NCBI GenBank assembly: GCA_902619375.1
Contig: CACNEB010000011.1
Location: 1-36,256, forward strand
From: an uncultured Alphaproteobacteria bacterium
Lineage (GTDB): Bacteria > Pseudomonadota > Alphaproteobacteria > HIMB59
Reading direction: 5' to 3'
DNA length: 36,256 nucleotides
In this document: positions 25,955 through 34,086 of the stretch, in pieces
How the letters are laid out: each line of letters opens with the position of its first letter
Numbering within the stretch: position 1 is the first letter of the stretch
Notes under the pieces: generated by a model
Database searches by the model: none
Told to the model about the DNA's origin: nothing
Seen by the model: the letters and a program-made list of their open reading frames with translations, nothing else
Position numbers and translations under genes: made by a program

Positions 25955-27005
25955 TAAAGAAATATATTGATGTTTCGTTAAAACTTATCTGAACTTTATC
26001 ATCCCATTTTATTTGAAGGTTATCTGAAACTAAACTATTTTGCATAAAAGAATAAAATTCAAATCCATTAACATCAATTAAATACTTAGTATAGCTCCCT
26101 AAATAAGCTACCTCTTTAACTACACCAATATTTAAATTATCAGATTGATTTTCTAGTTTTTTAACAGAAATTTTTTCAGGCCTAATTAAACATTTAAAAT
26201 AGTTTTCTTTATTGTTAATATTTTTAACTTCATAATTTAATTCTTTAATGATGATTTGATTATTTTCATTAATAACATTAAAGATATTGGCTGTGCCTAT
26301 AAAATTGGCTATATATTTGTCCTTCGGTTTTTCATATATCTCAACAGGATTACCGACTTGGAGAATTTCTCCATTTTTCATAATTGCCATTCTATCTGAT
26401 AATGACATTGCTTCCTCTTGATCATGAGTAACAATAATAAAAGTGATACCTAACTTATATTGTAGATTAACTAACTCGAATTGTGTTTGTACTCTTAGCT
26501 GTTTATCTAATGCTGCAAGTGGTTCATCCAATAAAAGTAATTTTGGTTTTTTGACTAAACATCTTGCTAACGCTACACGTTGTTGTTGGCCACCAGATAT
26601 CTCATTGATTTTTCTTTTCTCTAAACCATTCAGTTCTAGTAAATTTAAAATTTCATTAACACGATGATTGATTTCTTCTTTAGAAATTTTTTCTTCTTTT
26701 AGTCCAAACTGGATATTATTAGTGACATTTAAATGCGGAAATAGTGCATAATTTTGGAACATAATATTTAGAGGTCTCACATATGGTGGAAGTTTCGTGA
26801 TATCCTTTCCCTCGAGTAGAATTCTTCCTTCATCAGGCTTCTCGAAACCTGCTATAATTCTCAAAAGTGTTGACTTACCACATCCTGAAGATCCTAGGAG
26901 ACTGAATATTTCAGATTTTTCTATTTTGAGATTAACTTTGTCTAAAGCAACAACATTATCAAACCTTTTTGATACATCTATGATTTGTAAAAAAGGTTCA
27001 TACAT
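25947..27005 (-). CDS. potG: Polyamine ABC transporter ATP-binding protein, PotG/PotA type
   Basis: ATPase subunit that powers polyamine import. In 352 residues the canonical motifs are intact: Walker A GSSGCGKST (38-46), Q-loop FQNYALFP (83-90), signature SGGQQQR (137-143), Walker B LLLLDEP (157-162) with D-loop, and the switch histidine H194 (VTHDQEEA). A TOBE-type C-terminal domain follows from about residue 270 (CLIRPEKISV). This architecture is that of the spermidine/putrescine class of CUT1-like importers. It starts 13 nt after the stable hairpin that separates it from potF, and overlaps potH by 8 nt. Confidence 0.95.
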   Translation of the reverse strand: MYEPFLQIIDVSKRFDNVVALDKVNLKIEKSEIFSLLGSSGCGKSTLLRIIAGFEKPDEGRILLEGKDITKLPPYVRPLNIMFQNYALFPHLNVTNNIQFGLKEEKISKEEINHRVNEILNLLELNGLEKRKINEISGGQQQRVALARCLVKKPKLLLLDEPLAALDKQLRVQTQFELVNLQYKLGITFIIVTHDQEEAMSLSDRMAIMKNGEILQVGNPVEIYEKPKDKYIANFIGTANIFNVINENNQIIIKELNYEVKNINNKENYFKCLIRPEKISVKKLENQSDNLNIGVVKEVAYLGSYTKYLIDVNGFEFYSFMQNSLVSDNLQIKWDDKVQISFNETSIYFFND

Positions 27006-27017
27006 AAAAAGATTGTG

Positions 27018-27049
27018 AAAAGCGCAACTAAAGTAAAAGTTGCGCTTTT
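27018..27049 (-). terminator. Intercistronic hairpin between potF and potG (attenuator or mRNA stabiliser)
   Basis: A perfect 12-bp inverted repeat (AAAAGCGCAACT at 27018-27029 and its complement at 27038-27049) encloses an 8-nt loop. On the minus strand it starts 7 nt after the potF stop, and its 3' arm ends in UUUU. It leaves only 12 nt before the potG start codon. Such structures between a binding-protein gene and its ABC components often cause partial termination or protect the upstream message, giving more binding protein than transporter. The palindrome is seen; the role is inferred. Confidence 0.7.
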
Positions 27050-27055
27050 ATTAAA

Positions 27056-28123
27056 TTATTGAGAAGCTTTAAAACTATTAAATACTCTCGAAGATATTCT
27101 AGACTTTTGTGGAGAGTCAGCAGTATCTCCAAATAATATTTCTAGTACATCAGCGGTAGGGTAAATGGCAGGATCTTCGAGAATCTCTTCCTCGATTAAA
27201 CCTGAATTATTTGCTACTAAATTAGGATTTGAGTACCATACATAATTTGTAATATCTGCAACTACTTCTGGTCTTAATATATAATCAATAAATTTATGGG
27301 CATTCTCAACATTTTTAGCATCAGCAGGTATGCCCATCATATCAAACCAAATGACTGTACCCTCAGATGGCACAGAATACCATACCGAGACATCATCAGC
27401 AGCAGTGTCTGCAGCATAAAAAACATCTCCAGACCAACCCATAGCTAAACAAATTTCACCATTAGCTAGGTCATCAATATATTGCGACGAGTCGAAGTAT
27501 TTAACATAAGGTCTTATTTGCTTAAGTAGCTCTAAAGCTTCGTTGTTTGCTTTTGTGCTTTCTGTATTTGGATCATATCCTAAATAATTTAAAGCTATTT
27601 CAACTACTTCGCTAGGTGCATCTAAAATTGCGACACCACAATCTGCAAACTTAGATACCTCATCTGGGTTTAAAATAATATCCCAAGACTCTACGTTTCC
27701 ACCTCGAGCTTCAACTTCATCTTCATTATATCCAATTCCAGTAGTACCGTACATATAAACTACTGAGTGTTCTGATCCAGGATCATGTGCATCTACTTTT
27801 TCTAAAATAACTGGGTCTAAGTTTCCAATATTTGTTAAAAGTGATTTATCAATTTTTTGGTAAACACCAGCATTTATTTGGTTTTCCATGAAAGAACCTG
27901 ATGGAAAAACTAAATCATATCCACTGTTACCAGCTAATAATTTCGCTTCAAGTACCTCGTTCGAGTCATACATATCGTATGTAACCTTAATACCTGTTTC
28001 TGCTTCAAAATTTGCAATTGTGTCCTCTGCTATATAGTCTGACCAATTGTAGATAAACAATTCTTCTGAACTAACATTTAATGGAATAATAAACGCTAGC
28101 ATAAAAGCATAAATTTTATTCAT
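27056..28123 (-). CDS. potF: Polyamine ABC transporter, periplasmic binding protein (PotF/PotD type)
   Basis: Periplasmic receptor for putrescine or spermidine. The 355-residue protein has an N-terminal signal peptide (MNKIYAFMLAFIIPLNVSS, cleavage probably near residue 19) with no lipobox, followed by the family hallmark LFIYNWSDYIAEDTIANFE (22-40). Further conserved parts are YDLVFPSGSFM (about 70-80), YMYGTTGIGYNEDEV, LAMGWSGDVFYA, and WFDMMGIPADAKN before the C-terminal lobe. Which polyamine binds cannot be read from this alone. The start codon follows the strongest Shine-Dalgarno in the window (AAGGGGAGG), consistent with high expression. The gene sits between aguB and potG. Confidence 0.93.
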   Translation of the reverse strand: MNKIYAFMLAFIIPLNVSSEELFIYNWSDYIAEDTIANFEAETGIKVTYDMYDSNEVLEAKLLAGNSGYDLVFPSGSFMENQINAGVYQKIDKSLLTNIGNLDPVILEKVDAHDPGSEHSVVYMYGTTGIGYNEDEVEARGGNVESWDIILNPDEVSKFADCGVAILDAPSEVVEIALNYLGYDPNTESTKANNEALELLKQIRPYVKYFDSSQYIDDLANGEICLAMGWSGDVFYAADTAADDVSVWYSVPSEGTVIWFDMMGIPADAKNVENAHKFIDYILRPEVVADITNYVWYSNPNLVANNSGLIEEEILEDPAIYPTADVLEILFGDTADSPQKSRISSRVFNSFKASQ

Positions 28124-28128
28124 GGCAT

Positions 28129-28137
28129 CCTCCCCTT
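28129..28137 (-). promoter_or_regulatory. Strong ribosome binding site of potF
   Basis: The minus-strand sequence AAGGGGAGG, a near-perfect anti-16S match, ends 5 nt before the potF ATG. Most other genes here have no recognisable Shine-Dalgarno and start by overlap with the preceding gene. The contrast suggests that potF is translated independently and heavily. Confidence 0.75.
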
Positions 28138-28168
28138 GTAAAGTTTTAAAATAATATGATAGTTTTGA

Positions 28169-29026
28169 TTAAAAATCACAAATTTTTTTATATAGATCTG
28201 GTCTACGATCTCTAAAATTTCCCCAAGATTGGCGGTATTTTGTTATTTCTGAAAAGTCGAAATTCTTAGATACAAAGCCCTCATCTTTATTGTCCATTTC
28301 AATTTCAATATTACCCAAATGATTAGCGATAAAAGAACTTCCATAAAATGTAACAGATATTGAACCTTCATTTTCTGTGCCAATTCTATTAGAAGCAATA
28401 ACTGGAATTTGATTTGCAGCTGCATGACCTTTCATTACGTTTTGCCAGTGATCTTTTGAGTCTAATAAAGGGTCTTGAGGCTCTGAACCAATTGCTGTGG
28501 GATATAATAAAATATCTGCACCAGAAAGTGTCATAGATCTCGCACATTCAGGAAACCATTGATCCCAGCATATACCACAACCAAGATTTCCAAATTTTGT
28601 GTTAAATACTTTGAAGCCAGTATCTCCGGGTTTAAAGTAAAACTTTTCGTTATAACCAGGGCCCTCGGGAATATGGGACTTTCTATATAAATCACTTAAT
28701 TTACCATCAGCATTAATCACAACTAGAGAATTAAAAAAATTATTTTCTTTTTTTTCAAAAAAACTGATCGGCATGACCATATTATTTTTCTTACAAAAAT
28801 TAGAAAAAATTTCAAATAATTTGTCATTAGGAAATTCAATTGCATAATTAAAAAACTTTGTATCCTGAGTTGAACAAAAGTATTCAGTTTGAAATAACTC
28901 CTGTAGGAGGAAAATATTTACATTTTCCTTAGATGCTTGTTGAGCAATATCTATAGCCTTATTTATATTTAAATCTTTTTTTTCTTTTATTGATTTAAAT
29001 TGCGAAGCAGCTACTTTAACTGACAT
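28169..29026 (-). CDS. aguB: N-carbamoylputrescine amidase
   Basis: Hydrolyses N-carbamoylputrescine to putrescine, CO2 and ammonia. This nitrilase-superfamily protein of about 285 residues has the catalytic triad E43 (LLQELFQTEYF), K116 (LYRKSHIPEGPGYNEKFYF) and C153 (GCGICWDQWFPE), numbered from the ATG at 29026. The Cys-neighbourhood CWDQWFPE and the FKPGDTGF loop are typical of AguB. I prefer the ATG at 29026 (MSVKVAASQF) because it matches the family start; an in-frame ATG at 29038 is possible. Either way the start overlaps the end of aguA, the previous step in the pathway, which supports the assignment. Confidence 0.93.
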   Translation of the reverse strand: MSVKVAASQFKSIKEKKDLNINKAIDIAQQASKENVNIFLLQELFQTEYFCSTQDTKFFNYAIEFPNDKLFEIFSNFCKKNNMVMPISFFEKKENNFFNSLVVINADGKLSDLYRKSHIPEGPGYNEKFYFKPGDTGFKVFNTKFGNLGCGICWDQWFPECARSMTLSGADILLYPTAIGSEPQDPLLDSKDHWQNVMKGHAAANQIPVIASNRIGTENEGSISVTFYGSSFIANHLGNIEIEMDNKDEGFVSKNFDFSEITKYRQSWGNFRDRRPDLYKKICDF

Positions 29027-30005
29027 TTTTTGGCACATTCATAGTAACACAATGGATATTACCACCACCATAATTTATATGTGAAGTTTCAATCATCTCA
29101 ATTTTTTTATCTTTAAAAATATCTTTAAAAATATCATAAACCATTTCATCTTCTTTAACATTAAATTTTGGAACAAAGATTTTACGCTTTGAAAAATAAA
29201 AATTTATATACGAGGCAATAAGCTTTTTATCATTAACAACTATTTTTGAAGGAAGGGGTATATCAATTAATTCTATATTACTGTCAGTACTGGGGAGATT
29301 ACTTAGAATTATGGATTTACTTTTAGTTAAGTTTTTTGAATTCAAATCATCTAAATCATAACTTTTTGCTATTAAATATTTTCTATTTCCAATAGGGCAT
29401 AAAATATTGTCTATGTGCCCATCAGTATCATCATCTTTTAAACCTTCGGGGATCCAAATTATTGAATTTAAATCAAATAAACTAGTCAGTGTTTGCTCTA
29501 TTTTTGCTTTTTCAGGATTATTTCTATTCGGGTTAAGTAGGACACTTTCAGTGGTAAACAAGTTTCCGTATTCATCGTAAGTAATAGCACCACCTTCTAA
29601 AGTAAGGTCATTTATATATGAATTAATAGAAAATTGATTTGAGATATATTCACCTACTTTATTATCATTAAAATAATTTGGGTATTTGCCATAACCGTTA
29701 AAATTAAAGTTAATACATCTAAGTTCATTGTCCTCTTTTATAAAAATTGGGGCAATATCTCTCATCCAAGAGTCATCTAGTTCTAATTGAATAATATTTA
29801 TTTTTTGATTATTAATATAATTTTTACACTCATTATAATCCTCTTTATTACAATACATATAAACTGTTTCTTCATCCGAAATACAATTAGCTAAATGCGC
29901 CATTTCTAATCTGGCATCTTTAATTATTTCGTTGTAAAGATTTTTATTACATGGCCAAGCCATTAGACATTTGTCATGTGCTTCCCATTCTGGAATTAAC
30001 TTCAT
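29016..30005 (-). CDS. aguA: Agmatine deiminase
   Basis: Converts agmatine to N-carbamoylputrescine plus ammonia. The 329-residue protein is somewhat shorter than the usual 345-370. Family motifs are MAWPCNKNL (15-23), DDSWMRDIAP (77-86, containing the substrate-binding D83), LEGGAITYDEYGNLFTTES (136-154), DDTDGHIDN (192-200, catalytic H197) and GGGNIHCVTMN near the end, with nucleophile C319. It heads the minus-strand operon aguA-aguB-potFGHI. The segment DIFKDIFKD near residue 290 is encoded by a perfect 12-bp tandem duplication. No arginine decarboxylase is in the window, so agmatine would come from elsewhere or from outside the cell. Confidence 0.94.
   Translation of the reverse strand: MKLIPEWEAHDKCLMAWPCNKNLYNEIIKDARLEMAHLANCISDEETVYMYCNKEDYNECKNYINNQKINIIQLELDDSWMRDIAPIFIKEDNELRCINFNFNGYGKYPNYFNDNKVGEYISNQFSINSYINDLTLEGGAITYDEYGNLFTTESVLLNPNRNNPEKAKIEQTLTSLFDLNSIIWIPEGLKDDDTDGHIDNILCPIGNRKYLIAKSYDLDDLNSKNLTKSKSIILSNLPSTDSNIELIDIPLPSKIVVNDKKLIASYINFYFSKRKIFVPKFNVKEDEMVYDIFKDIFKDKKIEMIETSHINYGGGNIHCVTMNVPKNVS
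29109..29135. repeat. 12-bp tandem duplication inside aguA
   Basis: The unit ATCTTTAAAAAT occurs twice in direct succession (29109-29120 and 29121-29132) and continues ATC. It encodes the repeated peptide IFKDIFKD in frame. It is probably slipped-strand replication tolerated near the C-terminal third of the protein. Confidence 0.7.
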
Positions 30006-30034
30006 AAGATTATAGTATATATTTTTTTTTAATT

Positions 30035-30586
30035 ATGAATATTTGTATGCTCTCAGATATGGTCAAAAAAGAAAAAAGAATGCCCCTAATACCAGATGAT
30101 ATTATTGAACTAAAAAACATATCAACTAAATTCAACTTTTATATTGAAAAATTTACTGACAGAATAATTGAAGAGAAAGAATATATTTCAGTTGGGTGTA
30201 AATACTATACTAATCAAAAAATAGATTTATTCTTATCAATGCAAGGTTTGAAACAAAGTCAAATAAAGTCAAATCAAAATTACTTAGTCTTATTCGATGT
30301 TGTAGAGTGTATTGAGCAAAATAGAGCTATATTAAATAAAATTTTAAAAAATAATTGTTCTCTATTATTCTATGATTTATTGAGTGGCAAACACTCAATC
30401 AAAATTTTAAAATCTGCTAATGAAGAGCATTTACTAAAATCAACTATTAATATAAGTAAAAAATTGAAAGCAAAATTGCCAGTATTTTGTAATTCCCTAA
30501 AAAAAGATAGCATTGAGAAATTTTATATATCCAAAAAAGGATATATTAATTTTCGTTATTTAACTTTAATTGAAAAATTAGTTTAA
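30035..30586 (+). CDS. Stand-alone N-lobe protein resembling alanine/saccharopine dehydrogenase N-terminal domain
   Basis: The first half of this 183-residue protein looks like the N-terminal lobe of the AlaDH/PNT/saccharopine dehydrogenase group: KKEKRMPLIPDDIIEL (residues 11-26) matches the conserved E-x-R-x-x-L-x-P motif, FYIEKFTDRIIEEKEYISVG matches the VE.s..R.f.d.eY...G segment, and DLFLSMQGLKQSQI matches the substrate-loop strand with its conserved lysine. The pattern continues through LVLFDVVECIEQN and SLLFYDLL. The NAD-binding Rossmann domain that should follow is absent: after about residue 120 there are only some 60 further residues before the stop. It could be a truncated gene, a regulatory remnant or a new small protein; I do not assign an activity. 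It diverges from aguA and overlaps the convergent exporter by 9 nt. Confidence 0.6.
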   Translation: MNICMLSDMVKKEKRMPLIPDDIIELKNISTKFNFYIEKFTDRIIEEKEYISVGCKYYTNQKIDLFLSMQGLKQSQIKSNQNYLVLFDVVECIEQNRAILNKILKNNCSLLFYDLLSGKHSIKILKSANEEHLLKSTINISKKLKAKLPVFCNSLKKDSIEKFYISKKGYINFRYLTLIEKLV

Positions 30587-31177
30587 TATTAAATAAATAC
30601 CCGTAGATACTAATAATAATGCAAAGAAGTACTCAAAGCTTCTTTTTAATTTAGGGTTAGATACTAAATTTTTAATTAAACTTCCAAAAAGTGCCCATAA
30701 ACTTATACATGGAAAGCTTACCAATGATGACATCAACCCTGTGAAAACAACTGCTATCCAAAGCTTTTCTTCTAAAGGCATAAAACCAGATGCAACTGTA
30801 ATAGCAATTGTCCATGCCTTAGGGTTTATCCATTGAAAAAGAGCAGCTTCGTAAATATTTAAAGGTCTACCTGTATCTTTCTTGTAATCCTTTAGAGACC
30901 CTATCATTTGATAAGCTAAATAAATGAGATAAAAAAAACAAAGCCATTTTAGTATCATTTGAAATTCTGGTTTATTGATTAAAATTAAACCTAAACCCGT
31001 ACAAATTAATGAAACTTGAAGAGCATGACCTAAAGAAATACCAGTAATATGTGGTAAAGACCTTTTAAAACCAAATTTTAAGCCTGAGATCGTTAACATA
31101 GCATTGTTGGGCCCAGGTGTAATAAACATTACTGTGTAATATGATACGATTGCTATAATTAAAGCGATATCTATCAA
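30578..31177 (-). CDS. LysE/RhtB-family amino acid exporter
   Basis: A 199-residue inner-membrane protein with about six hydrophobic segments. The family hallmark FITPGPNNAMLTISGLKFGF (18-37) and the following LPHITGISLGHALQVSLI are clear. LysE/RhtB proteins export amino acids such as lysine, homoserine or threonine; the substrate cannot be told. It follows gpmA on the same strand by 4 nt, so it is co-transcribed with it. It overlaps the orphan dehydrogenase-lobe gene by 9 nt at their 3' ends. Confidence 0.88.
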   Translation of the reverse strand: MIDIALIIAIVSYYTVMFITPGPNNAMLTISGLKFGFKRSLPHITGISLGHALQVSLICTGLGLILINKPEFQMILKWLCFFYLIYLAYQMIGSLKDYKKDTGRPLNIYEAALFQWINPKAWTIAITVASGFMPLEEKLWIAVVFTGLMSSLVSFPCISLWALFGSLIKNLVSNPKLKRSFEYFFALLLVSTGIYLILN

Positions 31178-31181
31178 TTAA

Positions 31182-31805
31182 TTATTCTTTAATGCTAAAC
31201 TTATTATCATTTAAGATTACATGTATTGGAACACCAGTTGAGAGTTCAACAGAATTAATATTATTTGGTTCATAAATATTCATTACAATTAAAAGCGCTC
31301 TAAGAGAATTCCCGTGTGCTGCGATTAAAATATTATCATTTTCTTCACTTTGAATAGCAGGTTGAATTACCTCCTCAAAATATTTTTTTACTCTTCTGAC
31401 CACATCTTCAAGACTTTCACCGTTAGGTGGTTGATCAGAATAACCTCTTCTCCATTTATGAACTTGTTCTTCTCCAAATTTTTCAGCAGTTTCTTTTTTG
31501 TTTAAACCCGTAAGATCACCATAATCTCTTTCATTTAAGTTAATGTTTGAGATTATTTTGCCTTCATTATTTAAAAAATCCCACTGATCAAGGTTTTGAA
31601 GAATAATTTTAGCTGTTTCTTGAGCTCTTTTTAGCTCGCTTGTAAATACAATATTGAATTTAATGTCTAAATTTTTGAAGTTTTGCCCTGCTTTATTCGC
31701 TTCCTCAATGCCTTGTTCAGATAATTCAATATTTTTAAATCCAGTAAAAAGATTTAATTTATTCCACTCGCTTTGACCATGGCGAATTAATAAAATATTT
31801 TTCAT
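31182..31805 (-). CDS. gpmA: 2,3-bisphosphoglycerate-dependent phosphoglycerate mutase
   Basis: Interconverts 3- and 2-phosphoglycerate in glycolysis and gluconeogenesis. The 207-residue protein is of the short alphaproteobacterial dPGM length. The phosphohistidine motif LIRHGQSEWN has catalytic H9. Other conserved parts are LSEQGIEEA, FTSELKRAQETA, LNERDYGDLTG, KWRRGYSDQPPNGESL, and the second histidine in AAHGNSLRALL. It diverges from fumC with only 28 bp between the starts. Confidence 0.95.
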   Translation of the reverse strand: MKNILLIRHGQSEWNKLNLFTGFKNIELSEQGIEEANKAGQNFKNLDIKFNIVFTSELKRAQETAKIILQNLDQWDFLNNEGKIISNINLNERDYGDLTGLNKKETAEKFGEEQVHKWRRGYSDQPPNGESLEDVVRRVKKYFEEVIQPAIQSEENDNILIAAHGNSLRALLIVMNIYEPNNINSVELSTGVPIHVILNDNKFSIKE

Positions 31806-31833
31806 TGAATTTGATATATATTATTAATTACTC
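31806..31833. promoter_or_regulatory. Divergent start region between gpmA and fumC
   Basis: Only 28 bp of AT-rich DNA separate the two divergent start codons, so promoters must extend into the genes or give leaderless transcripts. Toward fumC, TATTAT (31819-31824) lies 9 nt before the ATG, with no convincing -35. No Shine-Dalgarno is seen on either side. Confidence 0.3.
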
Positions 31834-33222
31834 ATGGTCAAATTTCGCATTGAAAAAGATAGCTTAGGTGGAATTAAAGTTGAAAGTACAAAACTTTGGG
31901 GGGCACAAACTCAAAGATCAATAGAAAACTTTAAAATAGGTATTGGAAAATTTCATTTTCAAAATATTTTCATAGAGGCCCTTGCCTTACAAAAAAAATC
32001 GTGTGCTTTAGCAAACGCTGAATTAAAATTATTACCAAAAAATCATACAAAAATTATCGGTAAAGTTTGTGATTTAATTATATCTGGAAAATTAAATGAT
32101 CATTTTCCTCTTGTTGTATGGCAAACAGGATCAGGGACTCAAATTAACATGAATCTTAATGAAGTCATTGCAAATAAAAGTAATCAGTTGTTAGGCAGAA
32201 AGCTCCCTACAAATACCCCACTTCATCCTAATGATCACATTAATAGGTCTCAATCATCAAATGACAGTATTCCTACTGCTATGCATATAGCTACTGTATT
32301 ATCAATAAAAAAAATATTACTTTCTGAAATAGCTTTTTTTAAAAAATCTTTAAAAAAGAAAATTTTTGAGTTTAAAGGAATAATTAAAATTGGAAGGACT
32401 CACACTCAGGATGCAACACCAATAAAAATTTCAAATGAATTTTTAGCATTTTATGATCAAATATCTTATGCAGAAAATGTTATTAAAAAAAGTTTAGACA
32501 AACTCTACGATCTAGCTCAAGGAGGAACTGCAGTTGGATCTGGAGTAAATGCACCAAAAAATTTTTCTAAAATATTTATTAAATACTTAAAAAAGGAAAC
32601 AGGACTTCCGTTTAAATCTGCACCAAATAAGTATGAATCGCTTGCTTCCCATGATGTATTTATTGAAGTTATGTCTGGTGTCGAAATTTTGACTAGTGCT
32701 TTATTTAAAATGGCAAATGATATTAGGGTATTAGCATCTGGACCAAGAAGTGGAATTTCTGAGATAATTCTTCCAGCCAATGAACCTGGTTCATCAATCA
32801 TGCCAGGAAAAATAAATCCTACACAGTGTGAGGCTTTATCTATGGTGTGTGCTCATGTCATTGGTCTTAGAAATTCTATAGCCTTCGCTTGCACGCAAGG
32901 CCATTTCCAATTGAATGTTTATAATCCATTAATTATCCATAATACTCTTGATGCAATTAGTTTAATTAGCGAGGCTATGGCCTCCTTTAATAAAAATTGT
33001 TTGAAAGGAATAAATGTTAACAAAAAAAGAGTAAATGAACTTTTAAATCGCTCTTTGATGCTGGTGACGCCCTTAACCAAAATTATAGGTTATGATCTCG
33101 CGTCTAAAGTGGCACTAAATGCTTATAACAAAAACATTTCATTAAAAGAATCTTGTATGGAACTAACTGATTTATCTGAGGAAGAATTTAATAAATATAC
33201 TGATCCAAAGAAAATGGTTTAG
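31834..33222 (+). CDS. fumC: Fumarate hydratase, class II
   Basis: Hydrates fumarate to malate in the TCA cycle by the iron-independent enzyme type. The 462 residues are standard. Motifs are LWGAQTQRSIENF (21-33), TGSGTQINMNLNEVIAN (98-114), HPNDHINRSQSSNDSIPTAM (131-150), GRTHTQDATPI with catalytic H190, and the superfamily signature GSSIMPGKINP (319-329). It shares the fold with purB at the other end of the window but is clearly the fumarase member. The last 4 nt overlap the convergent lpxC stop. Confidence 0.96.
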   Translation: MVKFRIEKDSLGGIKVESTKLWGAQTQRSIENFKIGIGKFHFQNIFIEALALQKKSCALANAELKLLPKNHTKIIGKVCDLIISGKLNDHFPLVVWQTGSGTQINMNLNEVIANKSNQLLGRKLPTNTPLHPNDHINRSQSSNDSIPTAMHIATVLSIKKILLSEIAFFKKSLKKKIFEFKGIIKIGRTHTQDATPIKISNEFLAFYDQISYAENVIKKSLDKLYDLAQGGTAVGSGVNAPKNFSKIFIKYLKKETGLPFKSAPNKYESLASHDVFIEVMSGVEILTSALFKMANDIRVLASGPRSGISEIILPANEPGSSIMPGKINPTQCEALSMVCAHVIGLRNSIAFACTQGHFQLNVYNPLIIHNTLDAISLISEAMASFNKNCLKGINVNKKRVNELLNRSLMLVTPLTKIIGYDLASKVALNAYNKNISLKESCMELTDLSEEEFNKYTDPKKMV

Positions 33223-34076
33223 TTGATCTTGTGTATCTTATAGTTGTCTCTTGACTTAAATAATTCTTTAAGCAAATTATTTGTAATAAAGTGGCCTGTT
33301 TTAAAACCTTTGTAAGTTCCAATAATAGGGTAACCAGATAAATAAAGATCGCCAACGACATCTAAAACTTTATGGCGCATTAATTCATCATCATATCTTA
33401 ATCCTTCTTTATTAAGCGGTTTTTTATCTTTGATAACAATGGCATTATCTAATGAGCCGCCTTTAATTAGATTTTGTGACTTGAGGTATTCTATTTCTTG
33501 AAAAAAACCAAAAGTTCTTGCTTTAGATATAGTTTCAACATAGTTACCATTTAAGTTTGTAATTTTAATATCCTGGTCTTTATACTTTCCTTCAAAACTA
33601 GACTCTAGATTTATATTTAACCCTTCTTCTTTTTGCAGGTTAGGTGTTAATTCAGCATATCCATAGTTACATGAGAATTTAACAGGCTTAATTATTTCTA
33701 GAATTTTTTGTTCTGAGTCTTGCTCTTTTATCCCTTTTTTTAGAATACTCTTAACAAACACATTAGAACTACCATCAAGAATAGGTACTTCAATATTGTC
33801 AATTAAAATTTCACAATTGTTAATATGTAGACCAGCAAGAGCACTTAATAAGTGCTCTACAGTTTTCACTTCAACTCCATTCGAAGCAATATTGGTAGAA
33901 AATTTTGTAGATATCACTTTATTCCATCTAGCAGGGATAATTGTTGATTTATCAGTTCTATTAAAGAAGATACCAGACTTTAAAGGGGCAGGATTAAGTG
34001 TAACAGTAGTCTTAACACCCGTATGTAACCCAATCCCATTTATTTTAATAGGTTCATTGAGAGTAAGGCTCTTCAT
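33219..34076 (-). CDS. lpxC: UDP-3-O-acyl-N-acetylglucosamine deacetylase
   Basis: Zinc amidase that carries out the committed step of lipid A synthesis at the inner face of the cytoplasmic membrane. The 285 residues (usual about 300) contain the zinc ligands H75 (KTVEHLLSAL), H235 and D239 (DELMRHKVLDVVGD) and the catalytic histidine H262 (TGHFITNN). Opening motif INGIGLHTG (12-20) and VPILDGSS are also typical. Its position after ftsZ is the usual alphaproteobacterial order. It shows that this lineage builds LPS. The C-terminus lacks the last residues of E. coli LpxC but the active site is complete. Confidence 0.96.
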   Translation of the reverse strand: MKSLTLNEPIKINGIGLHTGVKTTVTLNPAPLKSGIFFNRTDKSTIIPARWNKVISTKFSTNIASNGVEVKTVEHLLSALAGLHINNCEILIDNIEVPILDGSSNVFVKSILKKGIKEQDSEQKILEIIKPVKFSCNYGYAELTPNLQKEEGLNINLESSFEGKYKDQDIKITNLNGNYVETISKARTFGFFQEIEYLKSQNLIKGGSLDNAIVIKDKKPLNKEGLRYDDELMRHKVLDVVGDLYLSGYPIIGTYKGFKTGHFITNNLLKELFKSRDNYKIHKIN

Positions 34077-34086
34077 TTAGAAGTAT

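Noticed and set aside
30009..30014. Perfect TATAAT (minus strand) just upstream of aguA.
   Set aside because: It ends only 3 nt before the ATG, so a start point 6-7 nt downstream would fall inside the start codon or beyond; there is also no -35. Probably chance in AT-rich DNA.
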